Shown here: positions 46,722 to 58,400 of the stretch, piece by piece
How the letters are laid out: every line of letters begins with the position of its first letter
Position numbering within the stretch: the stretch's first letter is position 1
Source: Crossaster papposus
Taxonomy: Eukaryota; Echinodermata; Asteroidea; Velatida; Solasteridae
Reading direction: 5' to 3'
NCBI GenBank assembly: GCA_037893245.1
Contig: JBAIAA010000518.1
Coordinates: 558,001 to 622,000 of the forward strand
Length of the DNA: 64,000 nt
Notes under the pieces: model-generated
The model's input: the letters and a program-made list of their open reading frames with translations, nothing else
Database searches by the model: none
What the model was told of the DNA's origin: nothing
Program-made: the position numbers and the translations under genes

Positions 46722-47025
46722 ATGAGGGGGTCAGGTTGGCGTAGCGTTTGTTTCCTCGCCTTTCACCACCATGACCCAGGTTCGAATCCGGCCTGGGCAA
46801 ATATGTGGATTGGGTTTTCAGACCCTGCCTGACTCCGTGGGTTTTTTCACAGGATATTCTTCTTGGGTTTTCCTCCCACCTCTAAAACTGTACCTTCCTA
46901 ATTCTTATTGTCTTCTCTTTTGGGGCTTACAATTAGCTACAGTGCTTAGGGCACTTTTAAGGGATCCTTGGTTTTATTACCAAAAAGAAATAATAATAAT
47001 AATAATAATAATAATAATTATTATT
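46722..47025 (+). mobile_element. tRNA-derived SINE with AAT tail
   Basis: B box GGTTCGAATCC near 46780, 3' tail CTACAGTGCTTAGGGCACTT and GGATCCTTGGTTTTATTACC, then (AAT)n. Shares the tail of 35860-36262 with a different head. Confidence 0.75.
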
Positions 47026-47234
47026 TTGCAGTTTTGCGTGCACCGTGTGTCAAGATGATATTTATTCTCGCTTTACTTCAAAGTCTCCCCCAAAACCTAA
47101 AAACCCGTGCAGGTTACATGTACAATTTTGTACATCTACATCTACATGTACATGGCTTTTACGGGTACCCGGGTACCCGACTTTGACCGGGAAAGGGTAC
47201 CCGGTTCCATTCAAAACCGTAAACAAACAGGCTT

Positions 47235-47363
47235 ACAGAATATCTAGCGCAATCATTTTGCTGGATGACTACAATTATTATTTAATTTCAAATAGGTAAG
47301 ATATTTCGTAATAATTCGATACTAAACAAATTTGATATCCAATTGGTGTATCCAACCTTTAAA
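47235..47363. mobile_element. TTAAAGGTAG MITE fragment
   Basis: Has ATCTAGCGCAATCATTTTGC and the end TATCCAACCTTTAA. Confidence 0.65.
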
Positions 47364-48340
47364 CACATGGTTTTTTTTAAAGTATACCATGGTAGAAGTG
47401 TAATTCCTAAAAAATTGATTGTAATATCATTCTCAATGTATCCGTGATAGGTCCGAAAAAACCTGGGGTTTCGGATACTTATGAATACGTCCGAAACTGT
47501 TTTTTGGTTTTTTTCACCAATCACGCATATTGAATGGCAAAAACAATCAATTTTTCAGGAATTACACTTCTACCAGGAATGCTTGAAAAACATGTGTTTA
47601 AACTCAAACACTATTAATATTCGAGCCCCATTGCAAGCCTCAAAATCTCTAAAATGAAATTCAGATTTTCTGGAACTTCAGAATTTCCGGAACTTCCTAA
47701 GTATACGTGAGAGTAAACGATCAATCACTGGTCACTCGACTCAATGAGTGATGTTCATACGTAAATACGCGGCCAAATGCAAAAGTGATTAACATATATT
47801 TTCCAAATGCAAAAGTGATTAACTACATGTAGTATACATTATTTTATTTTCTTGAAAACTCTCAAAATGGATATGTGGCCCCGCATTGTCCGATCTAATT
47901 TCGATAAAAAAAATGTTTTAGCACGGCCTTATGGGATACTTCCCCAAGTTACCAGCTTGGCGGGCGATCTCTTACTAGGGCCAAGTCCAAGTGAGTGCGA
48001 GAAGTCACGTGAGTGTTAAATCGAACGATGTCGCGTTCACCAAAGCGCGGGGGAAGTAATCGAACACAGTAAAAGTAAAACTAGTTGTTTTCATGCCTTT
48101 TTTTTGTCCAGCTTTTCACAAGTAGAATGCTGATTTCAAACGCTGGACTCCGTAGCCCTGTGATTGGCTGTGTGCGATCATGAACTCCGTATCATTATGG
48201 GATGCTTTGGCCAGTGGCTCAACTGCCGTAGCCAGACCAGTTCGGACGCTGGACCCCAGACCACCGTATGCTGTGGACAGACCCAGACCACAGTCGGGTA
48301 AATGTTAACCAGTTCGCGCCGTAGGACGTACATTGTATAT
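47364..48340. other. Repeat-derived intergenic DNA
   Basis: Segment 47700-47960 is paralogous to 49500-49650 (shared TTATGGGATACTTCCCCAAG). No gene is supported. Confidence 0.5.
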
Positions 48341-49150
48341 TTGACCTGTCACCACAATATGAGAGTAAAGTTGGAAAATTAAAAATTGAGATATTGATAT
48401 ATTTTTTTAATTTCTTGAGAAAGAGAGCTTTCCAATGGTATATTACACTTGAGGGTTTTGCGATCAATAAATTTTACAGCGCTCCAGAAAGTCACAGGTT
48501 TCACAAAACGTGCTTGTGAGAAAACATAAACATCCTAAAAAACACACACAAAAGATTGCCAAAAAGGACAAGTAAGGTTCGGTTGATATATATGTGACCT
48601 GTCACCACAATATGAGAGTAAAGTCGCACAATGTGATTTGGAGATATGGGCATCCAAAGTCAAAATATGAAGGGGTGGTCAATTTTTTGAGATTTTGCAT
48701 AATTTAGAAAGCCTAAGTCCTCCTCTACATATTCCCATTTTTGGGGTGCAATCAGATATAATCGAAAACCTCTTAAATTACGCGATTTTGCGTAGTGTTT
48801 GTGTAGTTAGTGTTTGGATTAAAGTCCATCAGTGGTTTAATGAACACGGTAATTAAATATGCAAATTTGGTCTTTGTAACTGTCACACGTTTTTGAAATT
48901 TTGAAATTTTGTTGTTTATGCAATAGTTTGTATGTGTGGAACGTTTCAAGAAGAAATAATTATTAGAACATAGCCGTTGCTATGCTCAACCGAACCTTAC
49001 TTGTCCTGTTTTGAAATTTGTTGTGTGTTTTGTTTTATAGAATGTTTATTAAGTAAGTTTTCTCACAAACACGTGAAACCCATGAAGTGTTATGTACCAT
49101 TGGAAAGCTCTCTTTCTCAAGAAAATGAAAATACCAATATCTCAATATCT
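48341..49150. mobile_element. Two adjoining TGTGACCTGTCACCACA MITE copies
   Basis: A half element at 48341-48590 and a longer one from 48592, each beginning GACCTGTCACCACAATATGA. They run together, probably by nested insertion. Confidence 0.7.
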
Positions 49151-49275
49151 CATATGTCTTTATCGTCCGTTTAATACCGGTCAAGTAACGGGCTCTCGAC
49201 CAATAGGAATGCCTAAACTGTCCCAGGTATTTATGAATATGAGATATTAATTATTGTTGTTATCCTTGCATGCAG

Positions 49276-49428
49276 CCCCGATCCGTAAGCAGGTGTACCC
49301 TACCAAGCCTGTATGGCAGGAATCCCGCACAGACTCCATCCCTCACAAGCAGCGCCGCCTCATCACATCCCTCAGGAGCAGAAGTGCCAACCAGGACTCT
49401 TACGTCAGCAAGCGAGCCCCTTTTGCCG
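49276..49428 (+). CDS. LOXHD1: LOXHD1-like exon a, N-terminal basic region
   Basis: Acceptor CCTTGCATGCAG, donor GTCAGT, phase 1 to 1, 51 residues with Arg/Lys/Ser-rich composition (PIRKQVYPTKPVWQ). Assigned by phase and by the next exon. Confidence 0.55.
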
Positions 49429-52400
49429 GTCAGTGTTAGAGGGACAAAGGGCGGCCAAATACTGCGCTGTGCCTCGAAATCGGGGAAAGTTGTACATGCG
49501 CAGTATAGTGAGAATAAACGAACGATCTCTGATCACTCGGCTAAACGAGTGACGTTCATTCGGATCGTAAACACGGATCGTAAACATGCAGCCGCGGTAG
49601 CCATAGTTTTTAATGGCCTTATGGGATACTTCCCCAAGTAACCGGCTCGGTGGGTCGGTTAAGCGCCGGTCACAACCCACCGTGCGTGCTTTTAGTCCGT
49701 ACGTTTTTTGGGGAGGCCACGGCCGCCACGTTTTTCTGAAAACGTATGGAGGGAGTGCCAAGAGCAGGGAGGGAGTACGTCAACGCACGTCACCCGCACG
49801 GTTGCGCAAGGTGTAAGTACGTGGCCCGCATGCCACGCCTGGCCGTGAGCGGTTGCGTGCATCGTACATTGCGCAAGTGGTAAGTGAGTTGTACATGCTT
49901 ACAACGTACGATCTCCGTGCGATTGCCACGATAGCGTACGGAGGCCGTACTTACACGTGCTGCTCACGTACGGTGTCCTTACTCACTCGCACGTGCTAAG
50001 TGCGCCGTCCGTAGAGCAACTGACCGTGTGAAAAATTTAAAAGACTCACGGAGTCAGTGCGTTGTGTGCTCATTGGCTGTAGAGGGCACGCGCGTCACCC
50101 GTACTGGGGGTGAATCGTAGCCCGAACGCAGCGAAAGTTCCTCGTCCACTAAAAGTGCTACGGCGTGTCTGCGTGCTCCCAAATTCGTACTGAGGTGGTA
50201 CTCACCACGTACGGATCCCCACATTTTGCCCACGTTTTTGCAAGTACGGCGGGTTGGGACCAGTTATCAATAGTTCGACTAGAGTCGTTCGCACTTCAAC
50301 TTCGACCGCATGCCCTAATGACGCCACTAGTTAACTATAGTTCCTTGATCGAACTTGGCCCTGGTTGTCACCCGAACGCTGCAGGATTTTCTAACTGGAT
50401 CAACCAAGTGCCGGAGCACTGTTTCTCTAGTCACTCGCGAGTTACATCAAATTTTGGTTTCACCGTCAGGTAGAGCTTAAGTCGTTTGTGTATGTGACCC
50501 GCTCCATCGTAATCAGGAATAAGTCGCTGGGGCCGTTTTACGCAATCGGCCATTAAAGTGAACGCATGGGTGAAAATTATGACCAAGTCGTTTTTCGGAA
50601 CATTGTATTTTTAGAAACTGTAGTTATCACAGATTATTGTCATTAATGTCTTGTATGCAAAAACGATCAATAAAGATACACACTTGTGATGGGTATCATT
50701 AGAAAGCTTATGAAATTATCTTTCTCACCATGTGCATACCTCAAAAAGTCATTTCGAGACTTATTCCTGTTTTTGATGGAGCGGGTCACATATATATATA
50801 CATATATATATGTTCTTACTTGCGCGTTGCATTTAGAGTACACTTTTAAAATTCAATCCATCTAATTTAGTTATGCTCTACTAAACAAGCACGCGAATTC
50901 AACATTTCTGTGCGCAGGAAGAATTTAAAGTATCTACATGTCTACTAATTAATGGGGAGTTAGTGCTCTAGTAATTTAATATAGCCTCATTCGTTAACAA
51001 CTCTGCCTTTTTGCAGCTAAGAGACTACACGCGCTCAACGTTGAGAGACAGATGACGACCGGCACCTATCCCCGGGTGGAGAACGGGCGGACGGTGACGG
51101 TGCCGGAATACGACCCCTTCGCCGATCCACATCTGACGGACTACTTTGCAAGGAAGTTCTCCATCGGTTCACCACGACCACCGTCGGGGGTAGGTTCTTA
51201 ACAACCCTAACCCTACCTAATGCTACTAAATACTACTAGTAGTAAAAAGTAGTATGCAGTACTCTCACTGACTTGTGTGCAATGCCTGTAATAATTTTTA
51301 GTATGTGGTACTTCACCCCTAATTGCGCTCGTAGTACTTTTTAGCATTGGGTCCCTCTGCTTGCTGAGTGTGCATGGTTCACACATACATCATGTATGCT
51401 GTGTAGGGTGTTCTAAAAATTGTCACTTGGGACACAGCAATGGGTCAAGGCTGGACTACTGAATTTTTTGCCAGGTAAGTATTACTGACCTGTATTGCCA
51501 CTATTAGTATTTTGTAGTTGGCAGTATCTGTACTCTGTCAGTACACACCCAATCATCAGTCACGGAGAGACCCAGTGCTACAAAATACTAAGTAGTATTC
51601 TGTAGTACTCAGTTCTTTAGCCCAAAGTAAAGCCTAAGGGGTTAGGGTTAATATTTTTCCCGAAATTGTACCTTGCGAAATAAAGTATAGTAGAGCGCCG
51701 GTCCGGTATTCCAGAGGTCGTAGGTTAAAGTCCCGCGCCTTGCCGATTTCCTTGTTCACTTTAAAATTTATGCAAATTTACCTAGTCAGTTTCCCTTGTG
51801 GTTTATTTGTGTATTATAAGATAAAAAGTCGTATCCTCATTGAGTGATCCCCACAATGTCGCTTCCCATGTTGTATCGTAAAATCGGGCGCGATCCCTGG
51901 CCACACTGCATTCTGGTGTTTATAACTTCTGACTAGCGCCCTCGAACAAAGATACTGACCAAAAGGTTTTCAGGGTAAATCATGGTATTTTGATGTAGAA
52001 TTTCAGGGTAAATCATGGTATTTTGATGTAGAAATAACGGTACTGGCACACGAAAATGTACTTGGCTTAGGCGATTAACGTCAACTAAAAAATTTGCACC
52101 CCCCTCCCCATACAAAATCCTGCGTACGTGCGTACGTCATTTTGTTGTTGTTAACCGTCATGACGCACAACGCTTTACCTTACATACGTACTGTGGACAT
52201 TCCTTTGTCTTCATGTTCACTTTGAAAATGAAATATAGTGTTACAGTGTACAGTTGAATGCGCCGCTATATCGAACACCGCTATACCAGCACCCGATTTC
52301 ACTAAACTCTTTGTAACTCACGACGCATCGCAGCCCTGCGACGCGTCGTATCTCTACGACGCGTCGTGAAATCCATTTCACAAAACACATCGTACGTGCG

Positions 52401-55400
52401 ACGCGTCGTAGGTGTATTTATAGCACAAAACATCGACTGTTGTATGCACCTATTCAACGCACAGTAAATAGCCGTCTGGTATTCAGCAAAGAATCGTCAA
52501 ATTTCTTCTGGCAAAGCTTCAAAAATGTAAATCAAAATGGCTGACGTATGATGCAATTTTAACGAAAAACAAGCTTGATGCCTCTAGCTAATTTGAAATT
52601 TCAAGTGCACTATTCGAGGTTTATTCATATGACTACAATAAATGTTTCATTTACAACTTCCAACACATTGTCTGAGTATTCTAGTCTCGTTTGTTTCATT
52701 TCTATGGCGTAAAACTTGCTATGAAAAGACGCATCTTATTTTACGACGACCCAAATACACTTCGTAACTTACGACGTGTTACTTGCCGTTGTCAAGGTAT
52801 TTGCGACACATTGAACGCATCGTAACTTTAGTTAAATGGATCGTACGACGCGTCGCGAGATGCGACGCGTTTCTCTTCATAACTCGAGTTGCGACGCGTC
52901 GCAAAGTTTAGTGAAATCGGGTGCAGGTTTTTGATGCTGTGGACAACGACGAAGGTCTACAGAATTTACTTTTAAAAAAGCCCGCAAAAGTCCAACTAAG
53001 TTTCGATTTTTTCCTTCAAAATTCCACATTTGTGGTTTAAATTTTTTGTTGTTATCCTACTTCATTCTTACTTTTTCATCAGGGTCTGCTTGAAAGCGTG
53101 CTTTTTTAAATCTCGTATACTTTTGTTATTCCCTCCTAGGCAAAGAGACGGCCAGCCAGTGCCAATGCGCGAAGCAACGGTACACGAAACGGCGGTCGGC
53201 ACCCGACAGGGTCAGAATGTATGTACAGGGTAACCGTGAAGACCGGCGATAAGAAAAATGGCGGCACGGCGGCAAATGTAAGTCAATTCATGACAGATGG
53301 TCTATCTGTCTCGGTTTCTAGAATTTCTACTACTGCTGTCCCTAATATGTGAGGGGTTCTAGCAAAATGAGATTTAACTGGGCAGAGTTTGAAACGAGGG
53401 TTCTCGAGCATCAGAAAGGAAGATAAAATTCTCCTTACAATACTGTTTGTTGTGTTCAATCGGACATTCCATTAACAAATTATGGCTGATTAAAGTTTGC
53501 GTTTATCAATATGTCGCAAAAGTAAAATGTTGTTGAGAAAAAGGCCTTTGAAGTTTCGAATTTTGTACATGTGATATGGAAAAATGTCGCTTGTTTTTAT
53601 TGAAAAACACTTTTATTCTCATACTTCCATACTATTTCTTAACAAAATATGTTTAGTAGGCATACAAAGATTACAAAGATTAAGCCTAACAAACACGTTT
53701 GCCGCGTTATTCACCCACGGAACACTCAATTAGACGAACTGCATTGATGTGCACACAACTTGCACTCAAACAACCACTAAAGCCGGGATGGACTTCCAAC
53801 ACTCCGAAATGTTGGACTAATGAACCCCCGCCTATAGGAAATGTTTGTGTTTAGACTATCGAACCTTCGGATCGATAAACCTTCGGACTATCGAACTTTC
53901 AAACTTTCAAACTATTGAGTGCCCGTGACACATCAACGATTACAAAACTGAATCAATCTGAAAATCGAAGAAAACAAATCGGCCTATTGGGGGATTGGTT
54001 GCTCTCTTTAAAGTGCTTTATATACACCATGTCATGACGCAGGTCTTCATCCAACTTAAGGGAAGCAAGGGCAAGACGGCCAAGAGGAAACTCAGTAAGA
54101 AATCGCCCAAGACGCAGTCCGGCTTCATGAAGATCAAGTACAGCCGCAACACCTCCAAGGTCTTCAAGTTTAAGATGCAAGACGTCGGAGACCTACAGAC
54201 ATTGACGGTTGAGGTGCGTTTGGGGCGCCTTTTTTGTTCCCGGGAATAGAATTGCTGTACAGTTGAACGCCGCTATACCGAACACCGCTATACCGAACAC
54301 CGCTATACCGATCATACGGCCATACCGACCATACGGCCATACCAAAACACCACCCTTGGCAACTGAGAAAACAGGCTTTGAAAAAGCCGGCTCTATTGTA
54401 GTACAACAGAACGATGCACACAAAATTGTATTTTTTTCCAATTTATTCATCAAAATCAACATTTCTGTGAATGAAACCTGAAACTGTAGGTAATAAAGAT
54501 GTCGTGTCACATTTTGATGAAATGTTTACCCTCTCAACATTTAGTAGGCCATTACATGATAATGCACAGCGCGACTTAACCCTTCTATGGTTTTACCTTT
54601 CAAAACCTTTCATAATCTGCTTACTTGACAAAATGGCTATAAATAAGTGTGAACCTTTCAAAACGCTCCAGAATTTGTTGCTACTGCACTACTACACCTT
54701 TCAATACCTTTTGAAAGGTATTTTTTTTCTCACACCAGTTTGTTCAGAAAGTTGTTTTACCTTTCGAAATCTTTCATAGGTTTCTTTTGTCAGACAGTTT
54801 TCTCGCCTTTCAAAACATTTCAGTCCAAGAAACTTGAAAGGTATTTTTTTCTTACACCAGTTTGTTCAGAGAGTTGTTTTACCTTTCAAGATCTTTCATA
54901 GGTCCCTTTTGTCAGACAGTTTTCTCACCTTTCAAAACATTTCAGTCCGGGAAAATTGAAAGGTTTTGAAAGGTCAGACAATTCTATGGCAACTGCACTA
55001 TATATAGGAGGGTTAATACCCTTTTTTGTAGAGCCGGTCACATATACGTCCTCCGGCGCGAACTGGTTAATATCTGGTAGTTATCTGGCACTCTGAAAGT
55101 ACTCGACCACGACCTGAAGTACAACTCTGGTATTTATAAAAAAAAAAAATAACTGTGACGGAACTCTTTCATGGTGTGTTGACAGCATGATGGCCTAGAG
55201 AAGACCGATAGCTGGTACTTGGAGGAAGTAGAGGTCGCCAACCTGTCCAGCAAGCAGACATGGCTGTTCCACTGCGGGCAGTGGCTGTCACTGTTTGAGA
55301 CGGACTGCCAACTCAGGAGAGTGCTGAAAGCCCTGGACCCTAAGAAACACGGCAAGACTGGTAAGGGTTTGACAAGGTTGGCATGGTTGAAATATAACGT

Positions 55401-58400
55401 AGTATTGCTTGGATTAAAACCCAGAATTCTTCAATAGTATGAGGGAAAAAAATAAAAATAAAAAAAAAATAAAAAAAAATAAGCTAGATTAAAACTGCTA
55501 CAAACTGCTTACTGGCTGGAATGATCTGGGGCCAATTTCATAGAGCTGCTAAGCACAAAAATTTGCTTAGCATGACAATTTGTCCTTGACAAAAACAAGG
55601 TTACAGACCAAATTTTCACCTGATCTTTATTGTTCTGGATTGATAATCAGCTTTTTTTTTGCTTAGCATGAAAAACACGTATAAACTTGGCTGGTAACCT
55701 GTTTTTAATGAGCAAGACTTTTTTGTGCTAAGCTATTTTTTTTGCTTAGCAGCTCTATGAAATTGGCTCCAGATATACAAATCAAATAAGTTAAGAGGGC
55801 CTTTTTGGTGTAGTGGGTCTCTGAAGAAGATCTTGTTAAGATCGAAAAAAAAGAGCTCTCTTAACTTATTTGATTTATAATAATAACAAATACAAAAAAT
55901 AAAGAAATTAAAACATTCTCTAAGTTTGTTTCTGCAAAATTAAATTTGTGTGAAAACTTTTTTAATATTTTGGCAAATTTTCATACTTTTAAAGAGGTTT
56001 ACAAATAGACTCTTCCATTTTCAAAAATTACAGCAAAAGCAAATGATTTAAACAAAAAAAGGGAACATTTTGCCCATAAAACCATTTGTTATTAATAAAT
56101 GTAAAGTGATTTTGTTTTTCTATTTTCCTAACAAAAATTGATTCTTAAAAGATTGTAATGACTACCTCATCCAGTAGAGTCACGGTTGTCGGTGACGTGC
56201 GTGTACATAAAAGGCACCAACAGTGACTTCATCTACATCACACTGTTTGGCATGCGGGGTACCAGCAAAAAGATTCTACTAAATTATATTTTTTTTTTCA
56301 TTTCTGTTGTTTAAAGAATATGAAGTAGTCACGGTTACCGGGGACGTGAAAGGAGCCGGCAGCGACTCTAACGTCTACGTCACTCTGTTTGGCATGCGGG
56401 GTACCAGCAAGAAGATGGCGCTCAAACCACGGCACGGCGACGATCCGTTCGAGAGATGCAATAGCGACGTCTTCGTCTTCAAGTGCAATAACGTGGGACC
56501 ACTCAGGAAAATTAGGTAGGAAAACAAATTTCACGATGTGGTTCAAACATCCTCAAATGTGTATCCTTAAGGAGACATCTCCTTGTTCTCGTGTACAAAA
56601 CAGTTAGAAAGTCGAGCACCTTTTTTCAAAATGCTTCTATTTCAATCACAATTAATTTCCTGGGTTGAAATTTTGACCCAATATATCCTATATTATACCT
56701 ATAACCCAAACACTAACTCTAACCCACATCCTAACCCCAAGTTTTGAGTGATTTGAGTAAAATTCAAAAATCTATTTCGTGAAAATTCTTGTGGAGACCT
56801 ATTCATGTATAGAAATTACCCTGTGGCAGCCGGCCACATCAACTCATACAATTATGACTACGGAGAGCACAGCCTGAGATCGAAAGTTTTCTAGAGGGAG
56901 GAAAACCGGAGGATCCGGAGAAAAACCGGAGGATCCGGAGAAAAACCCTCGTGACACTGGAGAGAACCAACGCACAACTCTACTCACATTATGGTCCGGG
57001 CCGGGAATCGAACCCGGGCCACATTGGTGAGAGGCGAGCGCTTTACGCACAAGCCCATTACCAATCGTCATCCCCCATTCCAGTCCGTTATCATGCAGTA
57101 ATGTCCAGGTCCTCGCCCTGTTTTGCCCTAATTATCCACACCCCTTAAAACTTTCTAAGGTATTTGTAAAATGTTTGTAAGAAGCTTGTGAAATTGGTTC
57201 TACTATATTGGTCATCCAGGATTGAGCATGACAACGCAGGCTTTGCCCCAGGCTGGTTCCTGGACCGCGTGGTGGTGACCGACCTTGGTAATCTCAAGAA
57301 GGGAAAGTATTACTTCCCCTGCGGTCAGTGGCTGGCTAAAGGGGAAGGTGACGGCCTGATTTGCAGAGACCTGATGGGCAGCAGGGACCCACTGGCCATC
57401 AGAAAATGTAAGGAGAATCAATAGGGTTGTTATTTCGAAACCTTTGCTCCGTCTTCGACTTATATATAGTGGCCATCGGCTTATATATAGTGGCCATCGA
57501 CGGTGCCGGTTTCCCTGGCCACTATACGCAAGTGGCCACTATGGCAAGGCGTACACATGTACACACATGTACATATGTACATGTACATACACATGTGGTC
57601 GCATATTGAATGTACGTAGTATGTGTACATGTACACCCTTGCATGTACATTTACATAAAACTAAGCACCCACGATCTGACGTTTAAAGAGCACCTCTAAC
57701 AATTTTGTAGTTTGGGTATTGGGTTCATTTTATGACAGAGTATATACCAATCTTTCCGTTAGTATATAATTTGACTCCATGGGGTTTACTTTAGTGTATC
57801 AAAAACAAAGTTCAATTCGGTGTTCCCAACACGATTCTGCTCTATTTTTGAGAAAACGACAGCCATGTTTAATGTATGCAAATGAGATTAACATGACCCC
57901 GAAACGTCATCGTGTTATTCAGCTAGTATGCGATCGCAAGGCCATGCATGCCACCGCCACACCGTGCGCGTACCGCGTGCGATTGTGTTGCTTGCGGCCT
58001 TCTTTTCTCAATGTTTTTCTTGACATTAGTTCGTATTTTGTTCGATTTTTTCGAAATGCTGAAGTCCTGTGTGGTAGGTAAATGTTTGAGGAATTTAAAA
58101 ACCCTGAAGAAAATTTTCTGAGGTTTCCAAAGGAGAATGTTTAGACACGAAAAGAGTGGGTCCGATTTGTAAGCCGTGCACGTACATGTACACAAGGTCG
58201 GATTTTTAGGTTGTCCAAGTGGTCGCTTCTCTGCAGTGGTTCATGTTTTTCCAACACTTTTGCAATGACTTGTATTCACCGAGATAACTAATAAAGTGGC
58301 ATCATGATACAATGTATATTCATGTAAATTATGTATTACCAGTTTGTGTGTAAAAACCGATCCTGGTTGCCTTTCTGTTCAGCGAGATTTTCCACACCAC

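Noticed and set aside
57408..57682. Exon-like frames in TACATG repeats
   Set aside because: Low-complexity ACATGTAC palindromes after a clear splice donor.
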